A stretch of DNA of 64,000 bases. Source: Niameybacter massiliensis (GTDB lineage Bacteria > Bacillota > Clostridia > Lachnospirales > Cellulosilyticaceae). How positions within the stretch are numbered: the first letter of the stretch is position 1; every line of letters starts with the position of its first letter. This document shows positions 34,327 through 42,221 of the stretch, piece by piece. A program made the position numbers and the translations under genes. The notes beneath the pieces are model-generated. The model saw nothing but the letters and a program-made list of their open reading frames with translations. It searched no databases and was not told the DNA's origin. Location: NCBI RefSeq assembly GCF_001282685.1, contig NZ_LN875035.1, positions 13,278 to 77,277 of the forward strand, given 5' to 3'.

Positions 34327-35739
34327 ATGGATTTAAAGACTATTAAAAAACTCATAGAAAATTATTCGAGTGATCACAATAAGTTCATTGAGAAGTCAAA
34401 GAAAGCTGAAAAATATTATGAGGGTAAAAATGACATACTAGAGAAAAAAAGTCCTTCAAATGAAGTTCAGAGTACAAGTGATAATCCACTTAGAGTAGCA
34501 GATAATAGAATTCCTCACAATTGGCATGGACTTCTAGTTAATCAAAAGGCTTCATACATGTTTACATACCCACCTATTTTTGATACTGGAGATAAAGAAC
34601 TTAACGAATCTATAGTTGAAGTATTAGGTGATGAATACCCAAAAGAATGCAATACGCTTTGTGTAAATGCTGATAACTGCGGTAAAGCGTGGCTTCATAT
34701 TTGGGTAGATGATAATAATAATTTCCAATATGCAAATGTAGATCCGAAGCAAGTTGTAGCTGTATATTCAAATGACCTTAAGAAGAGGCTAATAGCTGTA
34801 CTCAGAACTTACAAGTCATTAGATGATAAAGGTGAAAAATGTACAGTTTATGAGTATTGGACTGATAAAGAATGTTATAGATTTAGTTCAAAAGATGGTA
34901 ACGCAAGTAGTGTAAAAGTACTAAATTCTTTCAATAAAAAGAATCTAGATACTGGAGATGAAGAGCAGACCAATGTATATACTCATAACTTCGGAGAAGT
35001 ACCATTTATTGAATTTCCAAACAATAGTTTTAAAGTATCTAACCTAGATAACGTAAAAAAACTTATTGATGTATACGACAAAGTATTTTCAGGATATGTA
35101 AATGATATTGAGGATATACAAGAGGTCATATTTGTACTTACTAATTATGGTGGTGCTGATCTAGATGAATTCTTAGGAAGTCTCAAGAGATACAAAACGG
35201 TTGACCTGCAGAATGATGGTCCTGATGATAAGTCTGGTCTTAATCCTATGACTATTGATATTCCAGTAGAGGCTAGAAATAAGCTACTTGAAATTACAAG
35301 AAAGTCTATCTTTGTACAAGGTCAAGGCATTGATCCAGAGAGACAGGAGTTTGGTAACATCTCTGGTGTAGCTTTAAAGTTTGTATATAGCTTGCTTGAA
35401 TTAAAGGCTGGTATTACAGAAACAGAATTCAGAATAGGGTTTGGTAGATTGGTCAGAATGATTGCCAAGCATAAAGGAAAGCAGATTAAAAAGCTTACAC
35501 AAACATGGACTCGTAACATGATTACAAATGATGTTGAAACAGCTGAAATAGCAAGTCAGAGTAAAGATGTTGTTTCTGATAAAACTATAGTAGCTAATCA
35601 TCCATGGACTACTGATACTGAAGTAGAGTTAAAACAAATGGATGATGATAGAAAGAAAAAGCTTGAGTATGAGCAGAAATCATTTGGTTCGTATACATTT
35701 AAACAAGGGAATGGTATAGATGGCCAAGAAGAGGACTAA
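34327..35739 (+). CDS. Portal protein (SPP1 gp6-like)
   Basis: A 470-residue portal that forms the DNA entry ring at one capsid vertex. Landmarks include KAEKYYEGKNDIL and NPLRVADNRIPHNWHGLLVNQKASYMFTYPP in the clip/stem region and FGEVPFIEFPNN, IEDIQEVIFVLTNYGG and GNISGVALKFVYSLLELKAG, all characteristic of the SPP1 gp6 family. It begins directly after terL behind AGGAGGCAGG and overlaps the next gene by 20 bases. Confidence 0.94.
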   Translation: MDLKTIKKLIENYSSDHNKFIEKSKKAEKYYEGKNDILEKKSPSNEVQSTSDNPLRVADNRIPHNWHGLLVNQKASYMFTYPPIFDTGDKELNESIVEVLGDEYPKECNTLCVNADNCGKAWLHIWVDDNNNFQYANVDPKQVVAVYSNDLKKRLIAVLRTYKSLDDKGEKCTVYEYWTDKECYRFSSKDGNASSVKVLNSFNKKNLDTGDEEQTNVYTHNFGEVPFIEFPNNSFKVSNLDNVKKLIDVYDKVFSGYVNDIEDIQEVIFVLTNYGGADLDEFLGSLKRYKTVDLQNDGPDDKSGLNPMTIDIPVEARNKLLEITRKSIFVQGQGIDPERQEFGNISGVALKFVYSLLELKAGITETEFRIGFGRLVRMIAKHKGKQIKKLTQTWTRNMITNDVETAEIASQSKDVVSDKTIVANHPWTTDTEVELKQMDDDRKKKLEYEQKSFGSYTFKQGNGIDGQEED

Positions 35740-36766
35740 TCAATATTGGATTGAACGATCTAATCAATTACTTTCAAACATACATCATCAAACTACACCT
35801 AATATATTAGAAATCAACAAATACTATGATAAAGCTTTGAAAGACCTACAAAAGGATATCAATAAGATATTTCAAGTATATGCAAATAATCATCACCTTA
35901 CACGTTCAGAAGCTAATAAGTTATTGAATTCTAAGATAAGCATTAGGGAGATAGAACATCTTAGAAAAGAGATTAGCCAAATAGCTAATGATGAACTTAA
36001 GAAGTCACTCTTAGCACAACTTAATGCTAATGCATATAAGGCACGTATAACTCGTATAGAGGCTCTAAAACAAGCTATAAAAGTACACTATAGCAAAGCA
36101 GCTGACAAACAACTTTCAATTAGTAGAGCATCATATATTAATACTATTGAAGAAAGTTACTACATGACAGCATACAATCTCCAAAAAGGCATTGATATAG
36201 GGTTTAATGTTGCACACATACCAACTGAAACAGTTAATGCGATATTGAATACTAATTGGAGTGGAAAAATTTATAGCCAGCGTGTATGGGGTAATTCACA
36301 GCATACTATAGATGCTATAGGAGAGACTCTTACAAGCGGTTTTATAAGTGGTAAAAGTATTCCTAAAATGGTTAAAGAAATTCAAGGGTTAACACGGTAT
36401 GAGAAATATGCAGCAGAGCGCCTTATCAGAACAGAATGCACTTTCTTCTCTAACCAAGGTGCCATGGAGAGTTATAGAGAATGTGAGATAGAAAAGTACA
36501 TATTTGTTGCTACACTAGATAATAGAACTTCTAAGCAATGTCAAAAGCATGATAGAAAAGTCTATGAAGTACATAAAGCAATGGCAGGTAAAAACCTTCC
36601 TCCACTTCATACATGGTGTAGATCAACTACGAGAGCTTACTTAGGTGAGAAATACATGAACCATATTAAGCGTAGAGCACGTGATTCAGAGACAGGAAGG
36701 ACTTACTTAGTAAGTAATCTGGACTATAAGGAATGGAAGAATACATTCGTTAAGGAGGCAAGTTAA
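35720..36766 (+). CDS. Head morphogenesis protein (MuF/SPP1 gp7-like minor capsid protein)
   Basis: A 348-residue minor head protein. The C-terminal MuF domain (about 215-320) shows RLIRTECTFFSNQGAMESY, TLDNRTSKQCQKHD and the closing LPPLHTWCRSTTRAYL. In SPP1 gp7 binds the portal and accompanies DNA ejection. It overlaps the portal gene by 20 bases, suggesting coupling. No extra toxin domain is fused to MuF, unlike some Firmicutes phages. Confidence 0.92.
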   Translation: MAKKRTNQYWIERSNQLLSNIHHQTTPNILEINKYYDKALKDLQKDINKIFQVYANNHHLTRSEANKLLNSKISIREIEHLRKEISQIANDELKKSLLAQLNANAYKARITRIEALKQAIKVHYSKAADKQLSISRASYINTIEESYYMTAYNLQKGIDIGFNVAHIPTETVNAILNTNWSGKIYSQRVWGNSQHTIDAIGETLTSGFISGKSIPKMVKEIQGLTRYEKYAAERLIRTECTFFSNQGAMESYRECEIEKYIFVATLDNRTSKQCQKHDRKVYEVHKAMAGKNLPPLHTWCRSTTRAYLGEKYMNHIKRRARDSETGRTYLVSNLDYKEWKNTFVKEAS

Positions 36767-36767
36767 T

Positions 36768-36962
36768 ATGGCAGCTATACCAGATAGTATTAAGATTAAA
36801 CTAGAGGTAGATACCACAGAGTTAGATGTTGCTTTAGGAAAGTTAGAAAGGTTTATAGAACTACAACGGAAAAGTATGTCTCTACCTATTCCAGTAAATC
36901 CTCAACATACTAGCAGTCGTGCAGACTATGTATCGTATCAATTAAATAAAAATGATAATTAG
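36768..36962 (+). CDS. Small hypothetical head-region protein (64 aa)
   Basis: A 64-residue protein with a helix (IKIKLEVDTTELDVALGKLERFIELQRK) typical of short proteins encoded between MuF and scaffold genes in Firmicutes phages. AGGAGGCAAG precedes the ATG. Its stop codon lies within the first arm of the following hairpin. Confidence 0.65.
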   Translation: MAAIPDSIKIKLEVDTTELDVALGKLERFIELQRKSMSLPIPVNPQHTSSRADYVSYQLNKNDN

Positions 36963-37034
36963 CACTAGTGAATTTTAACCGAATGAGCTGTTACTAGGAG
37001 GTGGCAGAGAGTAGGTTCAGCTAGTGCTTTTATT
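36961..37034 (+). terminator. Long-loop hairpin with T-rich tail
   Basis: AGCACTAG-TGAA (36961-36972) pairs with TTCA-G-CTAGTGCT (37016-37028, one bulged G), followed by TTTTATTATT. The 43-base loop contains a purine-rich AGGAGG and small internal pairings. It resembles a terminator, but the loop may have its own role. Confidence 0.55.
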
Positions 37035-37062
37035 ATTAAAAAATAGGAAAGGATAATTAAAA

Positions 37063-37359
37063 ATGAAAAAATTATTTATTAGTCAGCCTATGAGAGGTAA
37101 AACAGATGAAGAGATTTTAATAGAAAGACAAACTGCTATCAATGTAGCAAAGGATATTACTGGTGAGGAAGTTGAGGTAATAGATTCATTCTTTCAAAAT
37201 GCACCAGTAGATGCAAAACCGTTATGGTTTCTAGGAAAATCATTAGAATTATTAGCTACCGCGGATATCGCTTATTTTGCTCCAGGATGGAAAGAGACTA
37301 GAGGTTGTAGGATTGAGCACGAGTGTGCAGTTGAATATGGAATTGATAGGATTGAATAA
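37063..37359 (+). CDS. DUF4406 family protein (nucleoside 2-deoxyribosyltransferase-like)
   Basis: A 98-residue protein opening with KKLFISQPMRGKTDEEI, the DUF4406 signature, then an internal DSFFQNAP, LWFLGKSLELLATADIAYFAPGW and GCRIEHECAVEYGI with the Glu characteristic of the deoxyribosyltransferase fold. Relatives may modify or exchange nucleobases. Not a structural gene: it is inserted among the head genes between hairpin structures, so it looks like cargo. Confidence 0.85.
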   Translation: MKKLFISQPMRGKTDEEILIERQTAINVAKDITGEEVEVIDSFFQNAPVDAKPLWFLGKSLELLATADIAYFAPGWKETRGCRIEHECAVEYGIDRIE

Positions 37360-37362
37360 TTA

Positions 37363-37512
37363 GCACTCTTAACAGGGCGCTTTTTATATGTCCTTGGTAA
37401 GACAATAAAAGGCCAGTAGCATAAAGACGCTTTTAACCAAGTGTTTTTATATGTCGTGGGTATGACGTAAAAAGACCTAAATCACCCCGTGTGTGGGTAC
37501 ACGTAAAAAACC
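37363..37512 (+). repeat. Two ~52-nt direct repeats plus a partial third, each able to fold
   Basis: Units at 37363-37414 and 37426-37477 share CTTTTAAC-like, TTTTTATATGTC and GTAAAAAGACC segments; a shorter third lies at 37485-37512. Each unit ends in a small stem with GGTA in the loop (TGTC/GACA, GTC/GAC, CGTGT/ACACG). They fill the gap before the scaffold gene and may tune its expression. Confidence 0.55.
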
Positions 37513-37529
37513 GTAGGAGGATAAAGAAT

Positions 37530-38111
37530 ATGAAAAGAGAATGGTTAAAAGATCTAGGACTTGAAGTTAGCATCATTGACAAAATTATGGACGAGAATGG
37601 TAAAGATGTTAACAAAGTCAAAGGAGAGCTTGAATCTATTAAAGGAGTTAAAGCAGATCTAGAAACACAACTTGCAACAGCTAACACCACTATTACGGAG
37701 TTAAAGGCTAGTAATACAAGTAATCAAGAACTTCAAACAAAGGTTACGGAGTATGAACAGACTATTGAAAATATGAAAGCTGATAGTCAAAAGAAAGAAT
37801 TTGAGCTAGCACTTGAAAACGAACTTATCAAGCTTAATGTGCATAGTACCAAAGCAGCTAGAGCAGAACTAGATATGGATAAAGTTAAGTATGAAAATGG
37901 TCAGTTTACAGGACTTAAAGAACAAACCGATACATGGGCTAAAGAAAAATCATTCTTAATTAAAACAGGTGGTACTCATACACAGTACAATCCAGCAAGT
38001 GGTGGTGATCCTGATACAAAAGGTTATGCTGCACAAGTTGCTTCACAAAGAAACAGTGGGGCAGAACAAAATAAATCACAAAACAATCCTTATGCAAATG
38101 CATGGGACTAA
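37530..38111 (+). CDS. Capsid scaffolding protein (phage GP20 family)
   Basis: A 193-residue protein: WLKDLGL at the start, DENGKDVNKVKGELESIKG, a long coiled coil (about 40-100), then ELALENELIKLNVHSTKAAR and LDMDKVKYENGQ, all as in the GP20 scaffold family. A flexible Gly/Asn/Gln-rich tail ends the protein. It templates procapsid assembly and is then lost. ATG 37530 has GTAGGAGG at good spacing. Confidence 0.9.
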   Translation: MKREWLKDLGLEVSIIDKIMDENGKDVNKVKGELESIKGVKADLETQLATANTTITELKASNTSNQELQTKVTEYEQTIENMKADSQKKEFELALENELIKLNVHSTKAARAELDMDKVKYENGQFTGLKEQTDTWAKEKSFLIKTGGTHTQYNPASGGDPDTKGYAAQVASQRNSGAEQNKSQNNPYANAWD

Positions 38112-38127
38112 GAAGGGAGCAATTTAA

Positions 38128-38499
38128 ATGTATTACAAAGAAATTAACATGGAAAATTCACCAGAGTTTTTAGCAAGTCAGCATTATATTAACTTCACCA
38201 CAACTATTAGTGACACAGGTGTTGTAGCAGACGAACATGGTCGTAAATATGTATTAGCAGGAACTGTTATTGATGTAGATGGTAAAGCTGCTACAGCGTC
38301 AACTGTATCATCTAAAGCAGTAGCAGGAATCTTATTTGCTACGGTTGATGTTACATATGGCCCACAACCTGGTGCACTGATGGCTGAAGGTTATGTTAGA
38401 GAAGCTAGATTAAAACAGGCTATTGATAATAGTGGAACACTTGAAGAAGCAATTAAAACATCATTAGCGGCTAAATGCCCTAAAATTACATTAAGATAG
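38128..38499 (+). CDS. Probable capsid decoration/head protein
   Basis: A 123-residue beta-rich protein between the scaffold and major capsid genes (VVADEHGRKYVLAGTVIDVDGKAA, then GILFATVDVTYGPQPGALMAEGYV). This position, size and composition match small head-decoration proteins that stabilise the shell in gpE-type phages. The function is assigned from context; the fold is inferred. Confidence 0.7.
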   Translation: MYYKEINMENSPEFLASQHYINFTTTISDTGVVADEHGRKYVLAGTVIDVDGKAATASTVSSKAVAGILFATVDVTYGPQPGALMAEGYVREARLKQAIDNSGTLEEAIKTSLAAKCPKITLR

Positions 38500-38511
38500 G
38501 AGGCAAATAAT

Positions 38512-39531
38512 ATGCCAAGAATTGAAGAACTATTAGCGTTAAGAGAATTAGTTGATTATACACAAACAAGACAATTTCCGCCATTAATGGGAGAGGTACT
38601 GTTCCCAGAACAAAAGATTGATGCTTTAGAAATTGAAATGTTAAAAGGTGCTAATAATCTTCCAGTAGCAGCTTCAGTACATTCATTTGATACTGAAACA
38701 GAGATTGCTTCAAGAGAAGGAATTAATGCAGCAATTCAAGATCTTGCACTTATTAAACGTAAACAAAAGATTTCAGAAAAAGAGCTTATTGTACTTAATG
38801 CACCTCGTAGTAACAGTGAAGAAAGACAAGTAATTGCTCGTATCTTTAATGATGTAGATGGTCTTGTAAACGGTGTACGTGCAAGAGTGGAAGCACTTCG
38901 TATGGAAGCACTCGGCACTGGTAAAATTGTGTTAAATGAGAACGGTGTAAAAGGAACAATTGACTTTGGGGTTCCTGGTGGTCAAAAAACTTCTAAAACA
39001 TGGTTAAGCGCTACACCAAGAATCTTAGAAGATATTACAGATATGGTTAATGCAGTTGTAACCGGAAGTGGTTTCAGACCTACAAGAGTACTTACTTCAC
39101 AAAAAATCTTAAATGGGATTCTTAAGGATGACAGAATCCGTAAGGCAATGTATGGCGTAAATGCAGACAAGGTTGCAAACTTAAATGACCTTAATCAATT
39201 ACTTGTATCACAAGGTCTTCCTAAAATTGCTACATATGATGGTATGTTCCGTGTACAAGGGGAAAATGGTAAATATACTACAAAACGTTACTTCAAAGAA
39301 GATGCTTTTGTACTTATGCCAGAAGGTAAACTTGGTGATACATTCTATGGTTTAACAGCTGAAGAAGTTAGACTTAGAAATACACCAGGTGTTGATATTG
39401 AAATGTTTGGTAATATCCTCACTCAACATTACACAACAAATGATCCAGTTGCAGAATGGATTAAAGCAGTTGCTACAGCAATGCCTTCATTCCCAGCTGC
39501 AAACCAAATTTATATTGCAACTATTAGCTAA
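38512..39531 (+). CDS. Major capsid protein (gpE family)
   Basis: A 339-residue capsid protein of the lambda gpE family (HK97 fold). Landmarks: FPPLMGEVLFPEQKID near the N-terminus, ASREGINAAIQDLALIKRKQKISEKELI, ARVEALRMEALGTGKI, a central substrate-like region with DRIRKAMYGVNAD, and a C-terminal VRLRNTPGVDIEMFGNILTQHYTTNDPV. It forms the shell together with the decoration-like protein. AGGAGGC precedes the ATG; a terminator follows. Confidence 0.93.
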   Translation: MPRIEELLALRELVDYTQTRQFPPLMGEVLFPEQKIDALEIEMLKGANNLPVAASVHSFDTETEIASREGINAAIQDLALIKRKQKISEKELIVLNAPRSNSEERQVIARIFNDVDGLVNGVRARVEALRMEALGTGKIVLNENGVKGTIDFGVPGGQKTSKTWLSATPRILEDITDMVNAVVTGSGFRPTRVLTSQKILNGILKDDRIRKAMYGVNADKVANLNDLNQLLVSQGLPKIATYDGMFRVQGENGKYTTKRYFKEDAFVLMPEGKLGDTFYGLTAEEVRLRNTPGVDIEMFGNILTQHYTTNDPVAEWIKAVATAMPSFPAANQIYIATIS

Positions 39532-39558
39532 GAGGTGGCACATGCTACCTCTTTATTT
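39531..39558 (+). terminator. Hairpin after the major capsid gene
   Basis: AGAGGTGGC (39531-39539) pairs with GCTACCTCT (39544-39552) around ACAT, followed by TTATTTAT. It probably lowers read-through so that capsid protein exceeds connector proteins. Confidence 0.75.
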
Positions 39559-39571
39559 ATGAGGTGATAAT

Positions 39572-39886
39572 ATGTCAACAAGCTTTAGTCAATTGAATAA
39601 ATTGAAGGCAAGAATACCTGAAGTAGTAAATAACAGTCAAGATAAGCTTTTGACACAGCTTTTAGAAGATGCTGAGCAGGCTATTTTAGACTATACAAAC
39701 AGAAGTGATATGTTACCTGCTATGGAACCACTACAAAGGGAATTGGCATTAATCTCTTACAATCGTATTGGATTAGAGGGTGTATCTTCTCAAAATCAAG
39801 GTGGAATTTCAGTGCAAGTAGTAGAAGGTATTCCAAAAGAAATTAAGGCTAGACTTAACCGATATAGGAAGGTGAGGTTTAGATGA
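39572..39886 (+). CDS. Head-tail connector protein (gp6/QLRG type)
   Basis: A 104-residue helical protein (DKLLTQLLEDAEQAILDYTNR, LQRELALISYNRIGLEGVSSQ, PKEIKARLNRYRKVRF), standard for the adaptor that docks onto the portal (HK97 gp6/SPP1 gp15 class). It starts behind GAGGTG and overlaps the next gene by 4 bases. Confidence 0.88.
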   Translation: MSTSFSQLNKLKARIPEVVNNSQDKLLTQLLEDAEQAILDYTNRSDMLPAMEPLQRELALISYNRIGLEGVSSQNQGGISVQVVEGIPKEIKARLNRYRKVRFR

Positions 39887-40188
39887 GGTTATTAGGACTT
39901 AAGCCATATAAGCTAAAAAAAGGGGCGTATGAGAAGGATGATGAATTAAATGATGTATTAGTTGGGTATGAACAAATAAGTATCATACAGGCAAATATAC
40001 AGCCATGTAAGGGAGTTACTAAGGCTCAATTATATGGTTCTGAGATCACCAAATATCTTTCAGTTATTATGCATCCTAATCTACTTGTGCAAGAAGACCT
40101 TTATATTGAATACGAAGGTGTGCACTACGCAATTCAGCCAATATCAAAATGGAAACACTGGTCATTTGATATGAAAGCGGTGATTTAG
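39883..40188 (+). CDS. Head-closure (stopper)-like protein
   Basis: A 101-residue beta-barrel-type protein (GYEQISIIQANIQPCKGVTKAQLYGSEI) at the position of the head-tail stopper/joining protein (SPP1 gp16/HK97 gp7 class). Assignment is from position and general pattern. Overlaps the adjacent genes at both ends, consistent with a tightly coupled connector operon. Confidence 0.75.
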   Translation: MRLLGLKPYKLKKGAYEKDDELNDVLVGYEQISIIQANIQPCKGVTKAQLYGSEITKYLSVIMHPNLLVQEDLYIEYEGVHYAIQPISKWKHWSFDMKAVI

Positions 40189-40685
40189 TGGGGGCTAATA
40201 TTAATGGAATTGATCAATTGTTAATGAAAATATCACAATTAGGTGGTTCGGCTGACAGGGTACTAGATAAAGCTATTATGAAAGCTGGAAAGCTTGTAGA
40301 AGGCGATGCAAAAGATTTATGCACAGTTGATACAGGAAGATTAAAGAATAGCATACATACTAAATTAGGCGGCTCTATGGATAAATATAGCTATAAAGAT
40401 AATGATGGAAATGAGTTTGTAGGAGGACTTTCAAACTTAGGTCAAAATCATACGGCTATAGTTGGGACGAACGTTGAATATGCTCCATATGTAGAATGTG
40501 GAACAGGTAAAAAAGGAGAAGCTTCACCGAGTCCTCCTAAGTATCCAGGTGCTAGTTATAGGGAGGATTGGGTAGGACAAGAAGCACAGCCTTTTTTATG
40601 GCCGGCATTAAATCAAAATAAAGACAATATACAAGAGCTTATAGTAGATAATCTAAAGAAAGAAATAAGGAGGCTAAGTAAATGA
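40188..40685 (+). CDS. HK97 gp10-like head-tail/tail-assembly protein
   Basis: A 165-residue protein of the HK97-gp10 family: a helical N-terminus (ADRVLDKAIMKAGKLVEGDAKDLC), then the typical TVDTGRLKNSIHTKL, YAPYVECGTGKKG and the ending QPFLWPALNQNKDNIQELIVDNLKKEI. It starts at GTG overlapping the previous stop. The family takes part in joining or completing tails. Confidence 0.9.
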   Translation: MGANINGIDQLLMKISQLGGSADRVLDKAIMKAGKLVEGDAKDLCTVDTGRLKNSIHTKLGGSMDKYSYKDNDGNEFVGGLSNLGQNHTAIVGTNVEYAPYVECGTGKKGEASPSPPKYPGASYREDWVGQEAQPFLWPALNQNKDNIQELIVDNLKKEIRRLSK

Positions 40686-41029
40686 TTTACGATGCGAAGT
40701 CTCAAGTAGCTAGAAAATTAGATACGATACAAAATGTAAATGTATCCGGTTCAATTAAAAATGGATTAAAATCTATTCCTTGCATTGTGTATAAGGAAAT
40801 GGATAATAAACCAACAGATCCATACAACAGATTCCAAGATGTTGTTTACAGTATAGACATATTCAATACTACAAGCACGAGTAAGCTTGCTAATGAAGTT
40901 GATGAAAAACTATCTGAATTAGGTTTAAGAAGAACATCGTGTGTAGATATGGATGATGAGAAGTTTAGGCGTAAACATATGAAATTTAAAGGAACTATAG
41001 ATACACAAACTGAATTAGTTTATCAATAG
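40682..41029 (+). CDS. Probable tail terminator/tail completion protein
   Basis: A 115-residue protein with the alpha/beta layout (PCIVYKEMDNKPTDPYNRFQDVVYSIDIFNTTSTSKLANEVDEKL) of tail terminators such as lambda gpU or SPP1 gp17, which cap the tail tube at the head end. The position between gp10-like and tail-tube genes agrees. The family link is inferred. Confidence 0.75.
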   Translation: MIYDAKSQVARKLDTIQNVNVSGSIKNGLKSIPCIVYKEMDNKPTDPYNRFQDVVYSIDIFNTTSTSKLANEVDEKLSELGLRRTSCVDMDDEKFRRKHMKFKGTIDTQTELVYQ

Positions 41030-41043
41030 AAAGGAGCAATACT

Positions 41044-41463
41044 ATGAAGTTAGACTTACAATTTTTTGGTGGCATGGCTGCAACAGGTACGAAAATTGGC
41101 TATGGTGCAACAAGTAGTGGACCACATACAGAGATTCCAGGATTGTTAGAAGTACCGGAAATCGGTGGTGATCCAGAAAAAATAGATACAACTACACTTT
41201 CAGATAAAGTAAAAACATCAGTACCAGGAGTTAAGGATTTAGGAGACTTAACTTTTAAATTTTTATATGATACTGAAACTTTTAAAACATTAAATGCTAT
41301 TAAGGAAAAGAAATCTTTTAAGGTTACATTCCCAGACAATATGACAGTAACTTTTGATGCTATCCCTAGTGTTAAATTAGGAAGTGCAGCAGTCAATGGA
41401 GCATTAACATTCTCTATTAGCATGAGTATACAATCAGAACCAGAATTTGGAACAGCGAGCTAG
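41044..41463 (+). CDS. Major tail tube protein
   Basis: A 139-residue beta-rich tail protein opening with the phage-typical MKLDLQFFGG, followed by ATGTKIGYGATSSGPHTEIPGLLEVPEIG, and ending in ALTFSISMSIQSEPEFG. It polymerises into the tail tube. A terminator hairpin overlaps its stop codon, consistent with a need for a high copy number relative to downstream genes. Confidence 0.88.
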   Translation: MKLDLQFFGGMAATGTKIGYGATSSGPHTEIPGLLEVPEIGGDPEKIDTTTLSDKVKTSVPGVKDLGDLTFKFLYDTETFKTLNAIKEKKSFKVTFPDNMTVTFDAIPSVKLGSAAVNGALTFSISMSIQSEPEFGTAS

Positions 41464-41487
41464 GAATATAAATCCTAGCTTTTTTAT
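41459..41487 (+). terminator. Hairpin after the tail tube gene
   Basis: GCTAGGA (41459-41465) pairs with TCCTAGC (41473-41479), loop 7 bases, followed by TTTTTTATTTT. A partial terminator is likely, since downstream tail genes must still be expressed. Confidence 0.85.
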
Positions 41488-41514
41488 TTTATTTATAGAA
41501 AGGATGTTAAAGAT

Positions 41515-41847
41515 ATGAATTATGTAGTTTTTAATGTAGGAGATAAAGAACTTAAGTTAAGACTTGATGCAAAAAATACAGTAGCGCTCGAAAGGGTTGT
41601 AGGTACAAATCCTTTAAATGAACTTATGAAGTGTGCTCAAGGTAAACTACCAACTGTAGAGTTTGCAATTGCCACACTTCATGCATCACTACAGAAGTTG
41701 GAACATGGATATACGCTTAATAAGGTCTATGATTTGTATGATGAATATATAGAAGATGGTAATTCGTTAGTAGATCTAATTCCAATTCTCGTGGATGTAT
41801 TTAAGGTAGCTGGATTTCTTCCTAAAGATGAAGAACAGGGGGAATAG
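41515..41847 (+). CDS. Tail assembly chaperone, short form (gpG-like)
   Basis: A 110-residue protein (DKELKLRLDAKNTVALERVVG and NPLNELMKCAQGKLPTVEFA) of the tail-chaperone type that coats tape measure before tube polymerisation. It ends at a TAG just after a GGGGG run, and the -1 frame continues as an open gpT-like domain, so a fraction of ribosomes should make the longer product below. Confidence 0.85.
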   Translation: MNYVVFNVGDKELKLRLDAKNTVALERVVGTNPLNELMKCAQGKLPTVEFAIATLHASLQKLEHGYTLNKVYDLYDEYIEDGNSLVDLIPILVDVFKVAGFLPKDEEQGE

Positions 41848-42209
41848 ATGGCGGACAAGAGCCGCCGAAAACATTAGAAGAAGTATTTGACAATATATAC
41901 AAGGTATCTATACGAAGTGGAATTAAACCATATGAATTTTGGGATATGACGTTTGGAGAGATTATAGATGTAGTTGAGGCATTTAACGATAACAAGTTAG
42001 AAGAAATGAAGTATAACGCTATACTAGCCTATCAAACAGGAAGAATTGTAACTATAGGTGTAGGGAATGCATTTGGTGGTGGAGAATTTCCACAGATACA
42101 TGAAATATTCCCTGGATTATTTGAACCACCAAAGGTAGTTCAGCAAGATAGTGAAGTAATGAAGGCTAGATTAATGTCTTACGTTGAAGCGTGGAAGAAA
42201 AAACATTAA
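41515..42209 (+). CDS. Tail assembly chaperone, long form made by -1 frameshifting (gpGT-like)
   Basis: Join of 41515-41841 with the -1 frame 41841-42209, about 231 residues. The second part (TLEEVFDNIYKVSIRSGIKPYEFWDMTFGEIIDVVEAF, then YNAILAYQTGRIVT) lacks a start codon near its beginning; its first ATG (41946) is internal and has no ribosome site. The T-like part resembles Bacteroides/Firmicutes gp15-type chaperone tails that bind tape measure. The shift signal is described at 41838. Confidence 0.8.
41838..41866 (+). promoter_or_regulatory. Programmed -1 ribosomal frameshift signal
   Basis: A GGGGG run (41838-41842) lets tRNA-Gly on GGG slip back one base just before the TAG. After a 7-base spacer, GGCGG (41850-41854) pairs perfectly with CCGCC (41862-41866) around 7 bases, a GC-rich stem in an AT-rich genome. 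Slippery run, spacer and stem match the known layout of phage G/T frameshift sites. Confidence 0.75.
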
Positions 42210-42221
42210 GGAGGTGAGAAT

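Noticed and set aside
41946..42209. Separate 87-aa gene after the tail chaperone
   Set aside because: Its ATG is internal to a longer open frame that continues back to the GGGGG slip site, and no ribosome site precedes it.
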